Shown here in pieces: positions 34,649-45,641 of a stretch of DNA of 64,000 nt. A program made the translations under genes and the position numbers. Source of the stretch: Mytilus californianus (lineage: Eukaryota; Mollusca; Bivalvia; Mytilida; Mytilidae); NCBI RefSeq assembly GCF_021869535.1, contig NW_026262690.1:86225995-86289994 (forward strand), given 5' to 3'. The notes below the pieces were generated by a model. The model had not been told where the DNA came from. It searched no databases and was given only the letters and a program-made list of their open reading frames with translations. Each line of letters starts with the position of its first letter. Positions within the stretch are counted from its first letter, which is position 1.

Positions 34649-35354
34649 TTAAAGGGGCACTAGCTACGAGATACCTAAAAAAATTAAATTCTGATTTTTT
34701 TTTTTATTTTTTTTTTTCAATCATTAATGAAAGTGAAATAGTGAAATAATAATTCGCCTTTATCAGCCAGTATGGTTCAATTTTGTCAAAATAAGCTTAG
34801 ACATACCGATGATGAATTATTCACTTGCAAGTGAATAATTCGACCTCATTGAATCCGTATTCCTGTGAACTTCAATTTAACCCCTTAGCTAGAGATAGAT
34901 TACACATGATTGATGCGTGTTCGGTTATTAAAAGAAAAGAATGTCAACATTGAAAGTGAAACAAAGGTAAATCATTTGCTTGACTGATTCGATCCACAAA
35001 AAAAATCATTCTTATACAGGTAAAATCGAAAATTAACTTATTTTTTAACCTAAAACATGCAATCAAATAGACATAGAAAAATCCATTTGCACAAGGACCA
35101 TGTCTATTTATATTTATGTTTATATCGTGTTATGTGACCGTCGGTAGTTTTCGGGGCCATCTCGGTAGTTAATTAGATGGCGTCTAGACTAAAAAACACA
35201 AGAAATTCTGATATAAATTATCTAGTATATGCACTGTTAACTGTTTATTTAAGACTTATTATAAGTTGGAAATGTGTTTTAGTATGTTATAAATCAAATA
35301 TGAGAATTTGAGTCAAATCGGTGAACATGATTTTGACAGCTAGTGCCCCTTTAA
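34649..35354. mobile_element. TTAA-flanked element with perfect TIRs, family 2
   Basis: The ends are exact inverted complements: CTTAAAGGGGCACTAGCT on the left and AGCTAGTGCCCCTTTAAG on the right. TTAA at 34649-34652 and 35351-35354 fits a piggyBac-type target duplication, giving an element of about 700 bp. It is non-coding. It holds a 28-bp perfect palindrome at 34814-34841. A diverged relative seems to lie at about 44800-45345 (shared TTCTTATACAGG, TTAGATGGCGTC and GAGTCAA blocks, ending TAGCTAGTACGCTTT). Confidence 0.8.
34814..34841. repeat. 28-bp perfect palindrome
   Basis: GAATTATTCACTTG is followed at once by its reverse complement CAAGTGAATAATTC. It lies inside the family 2 TTAA element. 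No loop is present, so it could extrude as a cruciform. Confidence 0.9.
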
Positions 35355-35769
35355 GTAGTTTAACTTCATCGAAACCAGGTACTAGTATATCCTAAATTGT
35401 AAAGGTAGCATGCACCTTTCTACGTGTAAATTTTCAACCAATGTTTCAAGTCTTGTAACGAAAAGTGACCGTATAAAAATGAAAACAACACGTTATAAAT
35501 TGCATGCTTCCACCCCAAAGCGCTTTATCTGTTACTACAAATGTATAAATAACCCCATCTGGTTTTCTGGAAATCTATGGAGCGCATTATACTCAATTTT
35601 GAATAAAAGCTCATGGACAAGTAAATCTTAGCTCAAAATTGTCTAAATATATTTCTCTCTCGCCAAAAGTTTCATTTCTTCAAATTTGTTGGTTAGTTTA
35701 AGAAAACAATGACATCACAAGCAATATATTTTTGTCAGGGAAGAGCTACTTTAATATACGTACTAAATT

Positions 35770-35945
35770 GGAGTGGGTGAATTTGTGGTCTGACACCATT
35801 ATTTAAACTAGATAGCCGAATGAAGATGTGTTCAAGTATGGTTAAGTTAAGGCAAAGTAATATCATCTAAGACTTTAGTTAAAGTTAACGGACAACAGTC
35901 GCTAGGAGATGAGAAACAACTGTTTCACTTGGCGTTTGGGTCAGG
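35770..35945 (+). repeat. Decayed 3' part of the 25.8-27.8 kb composite repeat
   Basis: AAACTAGATAGCCGAATGAAG, then AAAGTTAACGGACAACAG and GATGAGAAACAACTG match the end of the composite repeat (AACTAGATACCC, AAAGTTAACGGACGACG, GATGAGAAAAGCTCACTG). The terminal hairpin is degraded here. Confidence 0.45.
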
Positions 35946-36879
35946 AGGTTGATACATTTGAAAATATGTCTCGCGTGAGTTGATACAAGGACAGATCGTA
36001 TCGACCAACTAATTGATGATGGTAAGCGTGAACTTGTGTACTGTCGACTTCAGTTGTTCTCCTCACAACCATACAGAACGAGTGTTTGCATTAGGAACAC
36101 ACTCCTGTTATCGACGTTATATTAACACGCACAGGCGTAATGGAGACATGTCAATGTATTGGAGCAGAGGTTATCATAATACAGAGATATTGAGGCAAGT
36201 TTTACGAATATGCTTTATTAATTGAGACTTGTATACTAGCATAAAAAAGACCCGTATCAACTTCATCGTATCGGACACCTATAGCTATGAGATAACAGGT
36301 TTGTATTCAAAGGTTTGCAGGTATTAATTCATTCTAATGCATATGAATGACAACACCATCAAATCATACATTGTAAAATCATTCAAACGACGTCTGCATT
36401 TGATCGAATAATTTCTTACCTCGATCTTGAATTTAATGCGCTTAAATGTGTGGTGTTTTGCAATTAGAACGAACGTTACAAAGCTGCACGAGAATGTCAA
36501 ATCTTGAGAACGTGTGAATGTATTTACATTGATGTTTGTTTTTGAAATATTAATATAATATGACATGAATACCACAAGCACCACTGCATACATTTTATGT
36601 GTGTTTTGCATGCCTGTTCTATGTTTATTAAAATTAAAAGATATGTTAAGCTTTGGGGCAATCTGGCATTACCCAATATTTGCTCCGTCTTTAGTTCTAT
36701 GTAGAGTTTTGTAGACTTGTTTGTTTTAAGTCGCTTTCATCTTTCGTGTTGTTTGTTTTCCCTAGACGTATTAGTGTTGAATGTCCTTTGGGCATGTTAC
36801 ATCCGGTCATAATTATGACGTTAATTTCGATTCTTCGAGTAGAGAGAGTGTGCTACGTTCTCTATACATTAGGAAACTC

Positions 36880-37105
36880 GTAGGGGTTCGTAGGTGGCCT
36901 GTTGCAAGGCAAAAATGCTGTACATATCCAATATACACTTATTTATCAATCGCAGTTAAAATTTCCACAACCTTCATCCCGGACTGCCGCTATTACAGGA
37001 CCTACCTATTGTATTTATTATTAATGTATTCCCGTCCTTAACATGCACGAAATACTTGCCACTGGAAGTTAAGCAACAAATGTTCCATCAACCATCAATC
37101 ATTTT
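36880..37105 (+). repeat. SINE-like family, 3' two-thirds
   Basis: It shows GTAGGTGGCCTGTTGCAAGG, CCTTCATCCCGGACTGCC, GTCCTTAACATGCACGAAAT, TTGCCACTGGAAGTTAAGC and a CATCAACCATCAATC tail. It aligns with 9985-10362 and 13610-13905. Confidence 0.6.
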
Positions 37106-37373
37106 AATGGTATTTCCGCCGGTTTGGTACATTTCGATTAAGATATAACTTCATGTAATTCTAGAAAGCTAGAAAGTAAATTATTAACTTATTGACGATA
37201 AATTGCATTTATTTATAGTAAAAATTACAAATATGAAAACACAACTTTCATAGCTTATTCACTGCCAAAATTACAGTGTACAACTGATTTGTGTGGTGAA
37301 CAAACTAAAAAAAATAATCTTTTTTTCTGTCTTTCAACAGTCGAAATTATTATTTCTTTCGTTTACGTTTATT

Positions 37374-37931
37374 CTAATACAGTAACGATGATATGACACA
37401 ATACGTACAATAAGCATACGTTCCTAATGTAGGCATGAATGTCATACTAAATCCAAAAGATCTTTTCGAAGGTGCTGAATTGTACCCCAACGCATAAAAC
37501 AAACGTCCAAGAATAAACAATATAACCAGAAGAGGAATATTTCTCATACTGTTTTCATTCATAAAGGTCGAGAGGGTCAACACAGCGGATGCATGCAGTA
37601 TAAATTGTTCTGTTGTATTCCGCAGAATTCGGTTTGGCAGTTCTACCAAATTTTCGGCTTCACCATTTAATGGATCAATGGCGTCTGTTTTCCCTCGAAC
37701 ATTTAACACTCCAAACATAGCAAACATGATAGTTGTTGAAGATAGGAACAGCCATCGTATGGTATAAGTCAGACGATCTGTTGGTGATGTAAGCTGAGAC
37801 GTGTCTAATGGTATCGATTTTTCCAATGCATAAAAGACAGCAAGAAATACGGCAGTGGCGGCAAATTGTATAATTGTCTTATTGATATTTTCCCCATATG
37901 GTCTTTTATGTGACACTTTCTTGTCGGACAT
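37374..37931 (-). CDS. TMEM79/MAPEG-like membrane protein, paralog 3
   Basis: Intact, 185 residues. It shares SSTTIMFAMFGVLNVRG with paralog 4 rather than the SSLTIM/VLRVRG form of paralogs 1 and 2, so the array looks like two pairs. RGKTDAIDPLNG, ENLVELPNRILRNTTEQF and GRLFYALGY are kept. The N-terminus is the most diverged of the four (KKVSHKRPYGENINK), and the last residue is Tyr instead of Phe. A TTTTCAG 3' splice site lies 13 bases before the ATG, so a 5' non-coding exon is expected upstream; TTTTGACCTTT at 39787 is a candidate promoter site. An AATAAA signal lies about 160 bases past the stop. Confidence 0.85.
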   Translation of the reverse strand: MSDKKVSHKRPYGENINKTIIQFAATAVFLAVFYALEKSIPLDTSQLTSPTDRLTYTIRWLFLSSTTIMFAMFGVLNVRGKTDAIDPLNGEAENLVELPNRILRNTTEQFILHASAVLTLSTFMNENSMRNIPLLVILFILGRLFYALGYNSAPSKRSFGFSMTFMPTLGTYAYCTYCVISSLLY

Positions 37932-38242
37932 GGTTTAGCAGACTGAAAATAATAATGGACTAATATAATGATATAATTGTTCAAATAATACTATGCTTTA
38001 GCATCAAACTACCATTTTATAATGTCGTATTGAATAAAGATTTGGTCAATTTTTTCCCGTAAAAATTAATGTGTATGCGTTTCAAATCAGATAAATCCTA
38101 ATAGAAAATTGCACTAAGATTGATGATGATTTTAAGTCCAATATATGTTTGTGTGTGTATATTTGTCATCATTAATTAACCTAAATGAATCAGAAGATAA
38201 CAAGGGGACAATCAAAATGGACAGGTCGATTAACAGACAACT

Positions 38243-38487
38243 CAATAAACAAACACTACAAATGACGAATAAACAAACACTATAAACGACGAATAAACAA
38301 ACACTATAAACGACGAATAAACAAACACTACAAACGACGAATAAACAAACACTACAAACGACGAATAAACAAACACTATAAACGACGAATAAACAAACAC
38401 TATAAACGACGAATAAACAAACACTACAAACGACGAATAAACAAACACTACAAACGACGAATAAACAAACACTATAAACGACGACAA
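38243..38487. repeat. 24-bp minisatellite, ~10 units
   Basis: The unit AATAAACAAACACTATAAACGACG (TATA or TACA variants) repeats every 24 bases about ten times. Since 24 is a multiple of 3, the reverse strand gives repetitive open frames of eight-residue units (for example CLFVVYSV). These are by-products of the repeat, not genes. Confidence 0.9.
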
Positions 38488-38499
38488 CATAGACAACAG

Positions 38500-39490
38500 T
38501 ACACATAACAACATAAAAGAAAACTTAAGATGGATCATTACGGACCTCACTAAAAGCATAAAACCGCACGTTAAGAAATCTAATCGTAGTACTAATTTAT
38601 CGTACGACATGTAGAAAAATCCTTCCGGAACAAATCTTCACTTAATAAAAGTAGTTTTATGCATATCATCCCTTGGTAGCGGAAGGGTCGATACTTCCTG
38701 TTAAACTAGTAACACCGACAGTGTTACTCATTTAAATTACATTGATAAGTTTTATCTGGTAATAACTATATGGGTACCTGCCCAATGCAATTGCATCAGA
38801 TGCGCATCTCGACAACCAAATATTGTTTTCTTCAGGTATGCTAGAGTCTTAAACGAAAAGCAAATAAAACGAAAATGGACCAAAAGTGAAAACAAATCCG
38901 GACAGGGAATTAAACCTACGCATGAATGAGATACTTTTCTTAATTCTAAAATTATTTCGAAATTTTATAACAGCAAACTAAGATGAAACAATAAGGGATT
39001 CGAAACGTATTTTTAAATTACTGTTTTGATTAAATAACCTCAATAACAACATACAGTGTAATTTGGTTTCACAATAACATTCGTACACTACATTTACTAG
39101 CTCGTCAATCAATATATGGTAGAGAAAAAAACGAAGAATGAATGCATTTTTTTGCATTATTAAAGGATCAAATAATAACTAATTACATACCTCCGTATTT
39201 ACTGTAAATAAACCTTTCTATATAGATCAGCGTTATACCACAGTTTCCGTTATCAATATTTAATGCTAGTATCTTTAGACTTCGGTCGATTTAAAACAAG
39301 ATGTCAAACCTCGCTTCCCCCTTTCCGCCCTTTTCCCCTCCTTCCCCCTTCTACTCCAAGTTGCAATATACTTTTTATTTTAATCTATTTCGTTTTGAAT
39401 ATAAAAGGGTTCCAATGAATTTTGAAAAAAATAAACACTTTCATTTATTTATTCAAACCATGATAACTTATATTGATTAATTTAATTTAA
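38500..39490. other. No recognisable gene
   Basis: Contains a pyrimidine-rich patch at about 39305-39350 (CCCTTTTCCCCTCC). Nothing else was recognised. Confidence 0.4.
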
Positions 39491-39491
39491 G

Positions 39492-39665
39492 ATATAAATT
39501 CGAGAATGGAAATGGGAAATGTGTCAAAAACACAACAACCCGACCAAAGAGCAGAAAACAGCCGAAGTCCACCAATGGTTCTTCAACACATCTAAAAACA
39601 ATCCCGCCCCCGGAGGTGGGCGTCAGCTGGCCCCTAAACAAAAATGTGTACTAGTGCAATATTTG
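39492..39665 (+). repeat. Dispersed repeat (GAGAATGGAAATGGGGAATG family), copy 2
   Basis: GAGAATGGAAATGGGAAATG, CAACAACCCGACCAAAGAGC, GCCCCCGGAGGTGGGCGTC and CAGCTGGCCCCTAAAC align in order with 25500-25680. It is more diverged than copy 1 in its middle. Confidence 0.65.
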
Positions 39666-39786
39666 CATTACTGCACACAGTAAATGCATACATATCTATT
39701 TAATACATGATAATAAACTCACACAATGTGAAATCGTTTCTTTCGTAGGTCAACATGATTTAAAATGATATTTATCTCGTTCAAGA

Positions 39787-39797
39787 TTTTGACCTTT
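39787..39797 (-). promoter_or_regulatory. Upstream motif of paralog 3 (AAAGGTCAAAA)
   Basis: TTTTGACCTTT is followed by CAGTATTTGTTTAAC, about 1.86 kb before the ATG of paralog 3. The same core plus an AGTATTTGT block occurs at 45420 upstream of paralog 4, and the core alone upstream of paralog 1. Confidence 0.35.
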
Positions 39798-39893
39798 CAG
39801 TATTTGTTTAACATGTTGTCTATTGATAAATGCATTTATAGAAAGAAGATAAATGGACTACCGTATTTACTAGTTAAATCGTATAGCTCCTAG

Positions 39894-41759
39894 CACTGAA
39901 AACATAAATTAGTCAATTTGACCAATTTAATTTGTCATTTTGACTGTCCTCTAGATGACAATGCACTTTAATCATTTTGACTATGCTCTTTGTCGTTTGA
40001 CAAGATGGGTAGTCACATTTGACTGAGTAGGGTGGTAATTATGACTATGTTTGGAAGTCAAAATGACCATATGTTATACTCGTTATGACGAATTGGATTG
40101 TTCAATTGACTATGCACATTTGTCAGTTTGACAATTGATTGCAGTCCATATGACTTATTGAAATAGTCGAAAGTGACCATGTTGTTTAGTCAACATGATT
40201 ACTGTGAATAGTCACGACTGTTAGACTGTTATTTTAATTTGTGTTGTGTTTTTGTTCCACCAATTTACTTTGTGTGTGTTTCTATCCGTTTTGTACTTGT
40301 ATGTTTCATTCTTCTGTTATTCTACTTTTTGTTGTTTCTCTTCCATAGGATTGACAAATACATCTGGAATATAATATCATTAAAAATACCACAACAGCAA
40401 AACTATATATATATAAACATCGAAACCGTATAGGACCACAAAGTGCTCAATGTATAAAACCTTCCTATATCTTCATGATTTTCATGTGTTACCATTACTC
40501 AGTGACATATATTAAAGTCTAAAAATCAAATAAAGAAAATATATTTATTATAAACTCATTGTTAATTTGAAGTGTTTATTTCAGATATTTTTTCGGTATC
40601 AACTGTGTCAGTGTAATAATCTCTCTCTGGTCAAAAATCTCTCAGCTGTGTTCATACAAATAGCAATGTCTTCATTTGCTGAAAAATATAATTATATCAT
40701 TTTAGAAGCTAAAATATAACAATAAACAAGTACATCAGTCATGTTAAAAGTTAAAAGAAAAAACAAATTTTAAAATCTTTGATCTAGTGATTTTGTCACT
40801 CATTTTATACCATTATTTTGTAATGTAAGTTCCGGGATCTTGACAGCCACCCATCTTATACCATAACATTGTAATGTAAGCACCAGGATCTTGACAGCCA
40901 CCCATCTTATACCACAACATTGTAATGTAAGCACCGGGATCTTGACAGCCACCCATCTTATACCACAACATTGTGATATAAGCACCAGGATCTTGACAGC
41001 CACCCATCTTATAACACAACATTGTAATGTAAGCACCAGGATCTTGACAGCCACCCATCTTATAACACAACATTGTAATGTAAGCACCAGGATCTTGACA
41101 GCCACCCATCTTATACCACACCATTGCAATGTAAGCACCAGGATCTTGACAGCCACCCATGTTATATCACAGCATTGTAATGTAAGCACCAGGATCTTGA
41201 CAGCTACCCTGAGGTTTTTTTTTTAATTCATTGTTGTGAATATCGATTGCAGTGTTTATTTTTAACAGTTTTTGATCAGGTGAAAAATAGATATCGCTAA
41301 ATACTCTTTTCAATCGAAAATACGTTGTATGTGTATCAAAATTGATATCCCGTATACATATCTCCCTCTGTTTTGTATTGACATGTCATTAATTTACGTC
41401 AACATGTGCCGATATATTACATTCATTACACTTCTTTTTCTCAAATTTAATTTTTGTAAGTTAGAATTAAAACAAATGTACATGATACTTACTTTAAACA
41501 ATTGGTTTAATTGACAAAATAGCAGTTTCGTGCCTCCTGGTTTGTTTACATCTACACGATCTAGGGAACAAAGGGAACGCGAAAGAGTGCGCGTGAAAAC
41601 CGATACTCTACACACGTGGTGCTGTGACCATCTAACATAGTCAATTGACTATGCAGGTAGTCATAATGACTTGATGGGTAGTCATATATGCTGTTGACTA
41701 CCTTTCAGCTAATATTTGACTAACTGAATAGTCATAGTGACTAATTTACATTTTCAGTG
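39894..41759. mobile_element. Complete CACTA-like non-autonomous element
   Basis: The element starts CACTGAAAA and ends TTTTCAGTG; its TIRs are 22 bp and match at 20 positions (CACTGAAAA, two variable bases, TAAATTAGTCA). A 3-bp target duplication TAG lies directly outside both ends (39891-39893 and 41760-41762). The subterminal 300 bp on the left and 120 bp on the right are packed with short TGACT/AGTCA motifs in both orientations, as is usual for CACTA (EnSpm) transposons that bind transposase there. The interior has no transposase; it carries the 51-bp minisatellite at 40803-41214. Superfamily assignment rests on the CACTG end plus the 3-bp duplication. Confidence 0.8.
40803..41214. repeat. 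51-bp minisatellite, ~8 units
   Basis: The unit holds GTAATGTAAGCACCAGG, ATCTTGACAGCCACCCATC and TTATACCACAACATT and repeats at exactly 51 bases (markers at 40841, 40892, 40943 and so on). As 51 is 17 codons, two minus frames and one plus frame stay open through the array; one reads MGGCQDPGAYITMLWYK per unit. There is no start context or flanking exon to show that any frame is used. Confidence 0.9.
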
Positions 41760-41764
41760 TAGTA

Positions 41765-42790
41765 AATATCACTTAGTTAAGAACTTTTACTATACCATTA
41801 CCAGTTTTCAAAGATTGAAAACAAAAATGTAATTAATAAGGGGAAAAGATCCACAATTGCCTTTGTCAACACATGATCCCATACTCACTAGTATATATTC
41901 TCAGTTGACAGATTTTTAAGGTGAAGATACAGAGTTCAAAACGTGCATTATTATTTTAAGAAATATTTTATTGTACATTATATAAACATAAGGACGTGTG
42001 GTATGATTGCCAATGAGACAACTCTCCACAAGAGACCAAATGACACAGAAAACTGGGAGTGATATTATACACGTTATAGTAAAACAATTTTTTTTTAGCC
42101 TAGTGTTCTTGTTTCGTAGTTTAGTTTGGTTTTCTGTTCTGTATGTGTAAATAAAAAGATAGCGGCGTTTATTTTTGTGTCCTCGCCTATAACGAAGAAA
42201 GGCCAATTTACAAGACGAATTCCTTTTCATATGTGCTCCTCTCGCGATCTGATTATAAACTATGCTTTATATCTTTTTCTGTTGCAACAAAAATTATATA
42301 TCTTTATTCCGTCAGAAACCAATATTTACTGTAATATGTTTCCAGTAGAAAATAATATTCCAGAATATTTTTTCCATTTACAACTTTAACAATAAAAGGA
42401 AAACCTATCCTATGACATTCTCACACAACATCGTTTTTTCTTGTATGTTTTTTTTTTTTCGTTTGCAAAAAGTTTGGAACCTTTGAAACAGTGATGATAA
42501 CAAAATAAATCAAATACATTTATTAAATTTTGTAATTTAAATTACAGAGATTTTATTTTAGCGCGTGCGCGTCGTTTGTGCTGTTTTTGTAACTACTCAC
42601 TGTTAAACAATTTTAAAAAGATTTGACCATCACTGCGTAGGTGAATACTATAAAAACAAACAGGTATGGTTAGCATATTTATTGGACTATACCTATTATA
42701 AGATATGTAAGACTAAAAGCTACAAGGCTATTATATGATGACGTTTTAGTGATATTTAATGGTTAAAAAAATAGAGAAATTGCCTTGTTC
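41765..42790. other. Repeat fragment, no gene
   Basis: Positions 41985-42050 (GTGTGGTATGATTGCCAATG, GAGACAACTCTCCAC, GAGACCAAATGACACAG) are an end fragment of the 60775 family. No coding domain was recognised in the remainder. Confidence 0.45.
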
Positions 42791-42793
42791 GTA

Positions 42794-43351
42794 TTAAAAT
42801 ACAAATGAAGATACGACACGGTACACGCAGTAAGCATAGGTTGCAACTGTAGGTATAAATGTTATGCTAAATCCAAAAGCTCTGTTCATGGGTGCAGAAC
42901 TAAATCCTATAGCATAAAACAATCTTCCAAGAATAAACAATATGACCAGAAGAGGAATATTTATCATACTCTTTTCGTCCATAAAGGTCGAGAGGGTCAA
43001 AACAGCGGATGAATGAAGAATGAATTGTTCTATTGTATTCCGTAGAATTCGGTTCGGAAGTTCTACCAAATTTTCTGATCCACCATTTAATGGATCAATG
43101 GCGTCTGTATTCCCACGAACATTCAACACTCCAAACATAGCAAACATAATTGTCGTTGAAGATAGGAATAGCCATCTTATTGTATATATCAGGCGCTCTG
43201 TTGGTGATATAAGCTGTGTCGTGTCTAATGGTAATGATTTGCTCAAAGCATAAAATACAGCAAGGAATATAGCTGTGGCGACAAACTGCTTATTTGCTCG
43301 ACTTTTGTTTTCTTCCAATGACTTTTTAGCCGACTGATTCTTGTCCGACAT
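42794..43351 (-). CDS. TMEM79/MAPEG-like membrane protein, paralog 4
   Basis: Intact, 185 residues from the MSDK start. An in-frame ATG lies 18 bases further upstream, but the TTTGCAG 3' splice site falls between the two, and starting at MSDK gives the same length as the other three copies, so the downstream ATG is chosen. It keeps RGNTDAIDPLNG, ENLVELPNRILRNTIEQF and GRLFYAIGF, and shares VLNVRG with paralog 3. DTTQLISPTER replaces the DTSQLT-PTDR of the others. An AATAAA signal lies about 110 bases past the stop (42683-42678 on the minus strand). Membrane topology and fold are as for paralog 1. Confidence 0.85.
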   Translation of the reverse strand: MSDKNQSAKKSLEENKSRANKQFVATAIFLAVFYALSKSLPLDTTQLISPTERLIYTIRWLFLSSTTIMFAMFGVLNVRGNTDAIDPLNGGSENLVELPNRILRNTIEQFILHSSAVLTLSTFMDEKSMINIPLLVILFILGRLFYAIGFSSAPMNRAFGFSITFIPTVATYAYCVYRVVSSFVF

Positions 43352-43389
43352 GATTATAACAATCTGCAAATATCAATGATTTTCTTGAA

Positions 43390-44740
43390 AATATTACTGC
43401 AAATTTATGCAAATTAATGCCGTCGTTATTTTGAGCGAAGCATCTCAATGTTTTAGAGTAATGCATGCAAAGAAAATCCTTGCATATTCTAGGAATTAAA
43501 AAAAAATTCGAGGCTAAAAAAACAGGTAAAATGCCAGAATTTCCATCCTCTTTAGTGCCGAGTGCAAATAAATTTTACAACCAAAACAATGCATGGTTAT
43601 TCCCTTTATACTGCAAGCTTAAAACTAAATATTTTTATGAAAAATTAATTTTGGTATAAGACATGTAAGATGTAAAGATTCTGCAAATTCCTAGGTGACA
43701 TCGTAAATATACGGAAACATTTTGTTCTCGTCACAAACAAGTTGCAAAACTCATCAAATAGACCAGGTTTATAATTTGGTTCGAAAGGCGCGAGTTTTGT
43801 CAATGTAAGACACATCAGTGATTTCTATGGTCAATGATTATATATCACATCAGGTAACTTTGACCACGCATATTGCATAGTTGCAGTATAAAATGTTATG
43901 TTTGTATAGTTTTGCTTTTATTAATAGTTCTATTTTATGCAGATTTTTGGCATCAATTTTGATAAATTGATGTTAATTGATGTTGGTTAATTTGCGGCGA
44001 GCGGAATCATTTGTTTACTGGTATCTAAGACTCACAAAGTGTAGAAAGTACCACAAATATGACGGATAAAAACTAGCAGGAACATTCAAAGCGAATAAAC
44101 AAACTGAGGTTATTCCCATTGGGGCTCTATGAATTGACATCAACGAAATTTATTATTTCGTTATTTCAAAAGTTGTGAACGAAAAAAAAGACAATTTCAA
44201 ATTGGATGAAATCTAAATGCTATGATTTATTAAGCGCAGGACACGTGCACATAAGTAAAAAAGAACCTGTAAATCTATATCTGACCTATCAATGAGGGGA
44301 TGGACAGGGGGTCCCTGATTCCCACTTCTCTATCCCAAACTCCCACTTTCCTTCCTCCTACTCCAATTCCCTATGCCCTAATCCCACTTCCCTTCCCCTT
44401 ACTCCCAAAAGAAAAAGAAAAAATTGTCCCCAGAATATCTCTATTTTTACTCCATCTCTTCCCCTCGTTTCCTTCCCCCGGACACTTTCTGCCCCTCATT
44501 CCGATTTTCCCTTACCCGTGTCCACTCCTTATTAATTATCGAATATAAGATATTGCCTTGCTTTAATTATTTGTACACATTTGACAAAATATATAAGTTG
44601 AAATAATTAAAATCTGTTTTTATTGGCTTATTACATTTACAATAACGGATCGGAACATTTCAAATAATTCGTTATTAGCAGTTAGTTTGATTAAATGTTG
44701 TCACATAAGTACAAAACCTCCGCTGATACATTATTGACTT
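43390..44740. other. No gene; C-rich tract
   Basis: Positions 44298-44530 are a long pyrimidine-rich stretch of CCCACTTCCC and CCTTCCCC blocks, open in two plus frames only because of its composition. The rest shows nothing recognisable. Confidence 0.5.
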
Positions 44741-44748
44741 CAAAATAA

Positions 44749-45430
44749 TTTTGACCTTTTACTTATATTGATTTAAAGACAACAATTCGACCAGTTACCA
44801 ATTTCTTCGACTGTTTTGATTCGCCAAAAAGATCCTTCTTATACAGGTTACAGGTAAACAGATGATGATCATTATGGTTTTTTTTTTATCTCAGATATTG
44901 AATCAAACAGAAAAATCGACTTATAATATTGTACGTGCTATTCATATTTATCTATATTTGTTTCTATTTCTATTTATAAAGGGGTCAAATGCCTGTCGGC
45001 AATCAAGGTCATGTTGTTGGTCACTTAGATGGCGTCCGCTAACCTAAAGTAGATACTTTTACAGTTTCGCTCATTGTTCATAGTATTCTGTAGGTTTTTT
45101 TTTATAATTCTGTCATGAAACAGAATATAATATAAGTTCCAAATGGAAGTAATATTCTCTAATATGTTGGAACAGATATTTTGGCATTGTTTATAACAAT
45201 GTTTCCTGTGGAACTTCTGTTAGGCGGAATAAATATAGTATACATTTACAATTGTATACGTTTCACTTTGTGTACGTTATTTACAAGATTTAAGATTTTG
45301 AGTCAATTAGGTTGTAATGAATTGGGTAGCTAGTACGCTTTCAAATAGAAAAATATAGCATAGTTTAAACATACCTGTACTTCTCACCCTACGACTCTCC
45401 AAAATTGTATGTCCCTATATTTTGACCTTT
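44749..45430 (-). promoter_or_regulatory. Upstream motifs of paralog 4 (AAAGGTCAAAA, twice)
   Basis: TTTTGACCTTT occurs at 44749-44759 and 45420-45430, about 1.4 and 2.1 kb before the ATG of paralog 4. The second is followed by TTAAAAGTATTTGTAAACAA, like the sequence after 39787. A diverged family 2 TTAA element (about 44800-45345) lies between the two. Regulatory use is an inference from recurrence only. Confidence 0.3.
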
Positions 45431-45641
45431 TTAAAAGTATTTGTAAACAATTGTCTACCTTGTTTAAAGACAGATAATTTGAACGTGTATAGTAAAACCA
45501 ATTTGTGCATCTAATTCAAGCATGTACATACAGTTGTACTTACGGATTATCTCCGATAAATGAATTAAAACATTTCCATTGTACTGAAAAATGACGTTGG
45601 GAATAAAGAATTCTTATTTTATAATGAAACGAGTTCGCATT

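Noticed and set aside
34340..34663. 107-residue basic open frame
   Set aside because: It crosses a dispersed repeat (34265-34545) and the edge of the family 2 TTAA element, so it is not a gene.
38243..38487. Possible CRISPR-like array
   Set aside because: The units are directly adjacent with no unique spacers, and the setting is eukaryotic.
38132..38610. Long minus-strand open frames with repeated CLFVVYSV-type units
   Set aside because: They are produced by the 24-bp minisatellite, whose period is a multiple of three; both overlapping frames are open for the same reason.
43352..43369. Earlier start MQIVII for paralog 4
   Set aside because: The 3' splice site lies between this ATG and MSDK, and the other three copies start at MSDK with the same total length.
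44300..44606. Pro/Leu-rich open frames
   Set aside because: They come from a pyrimidine-rich low-complexity tract that stays open in two frames.
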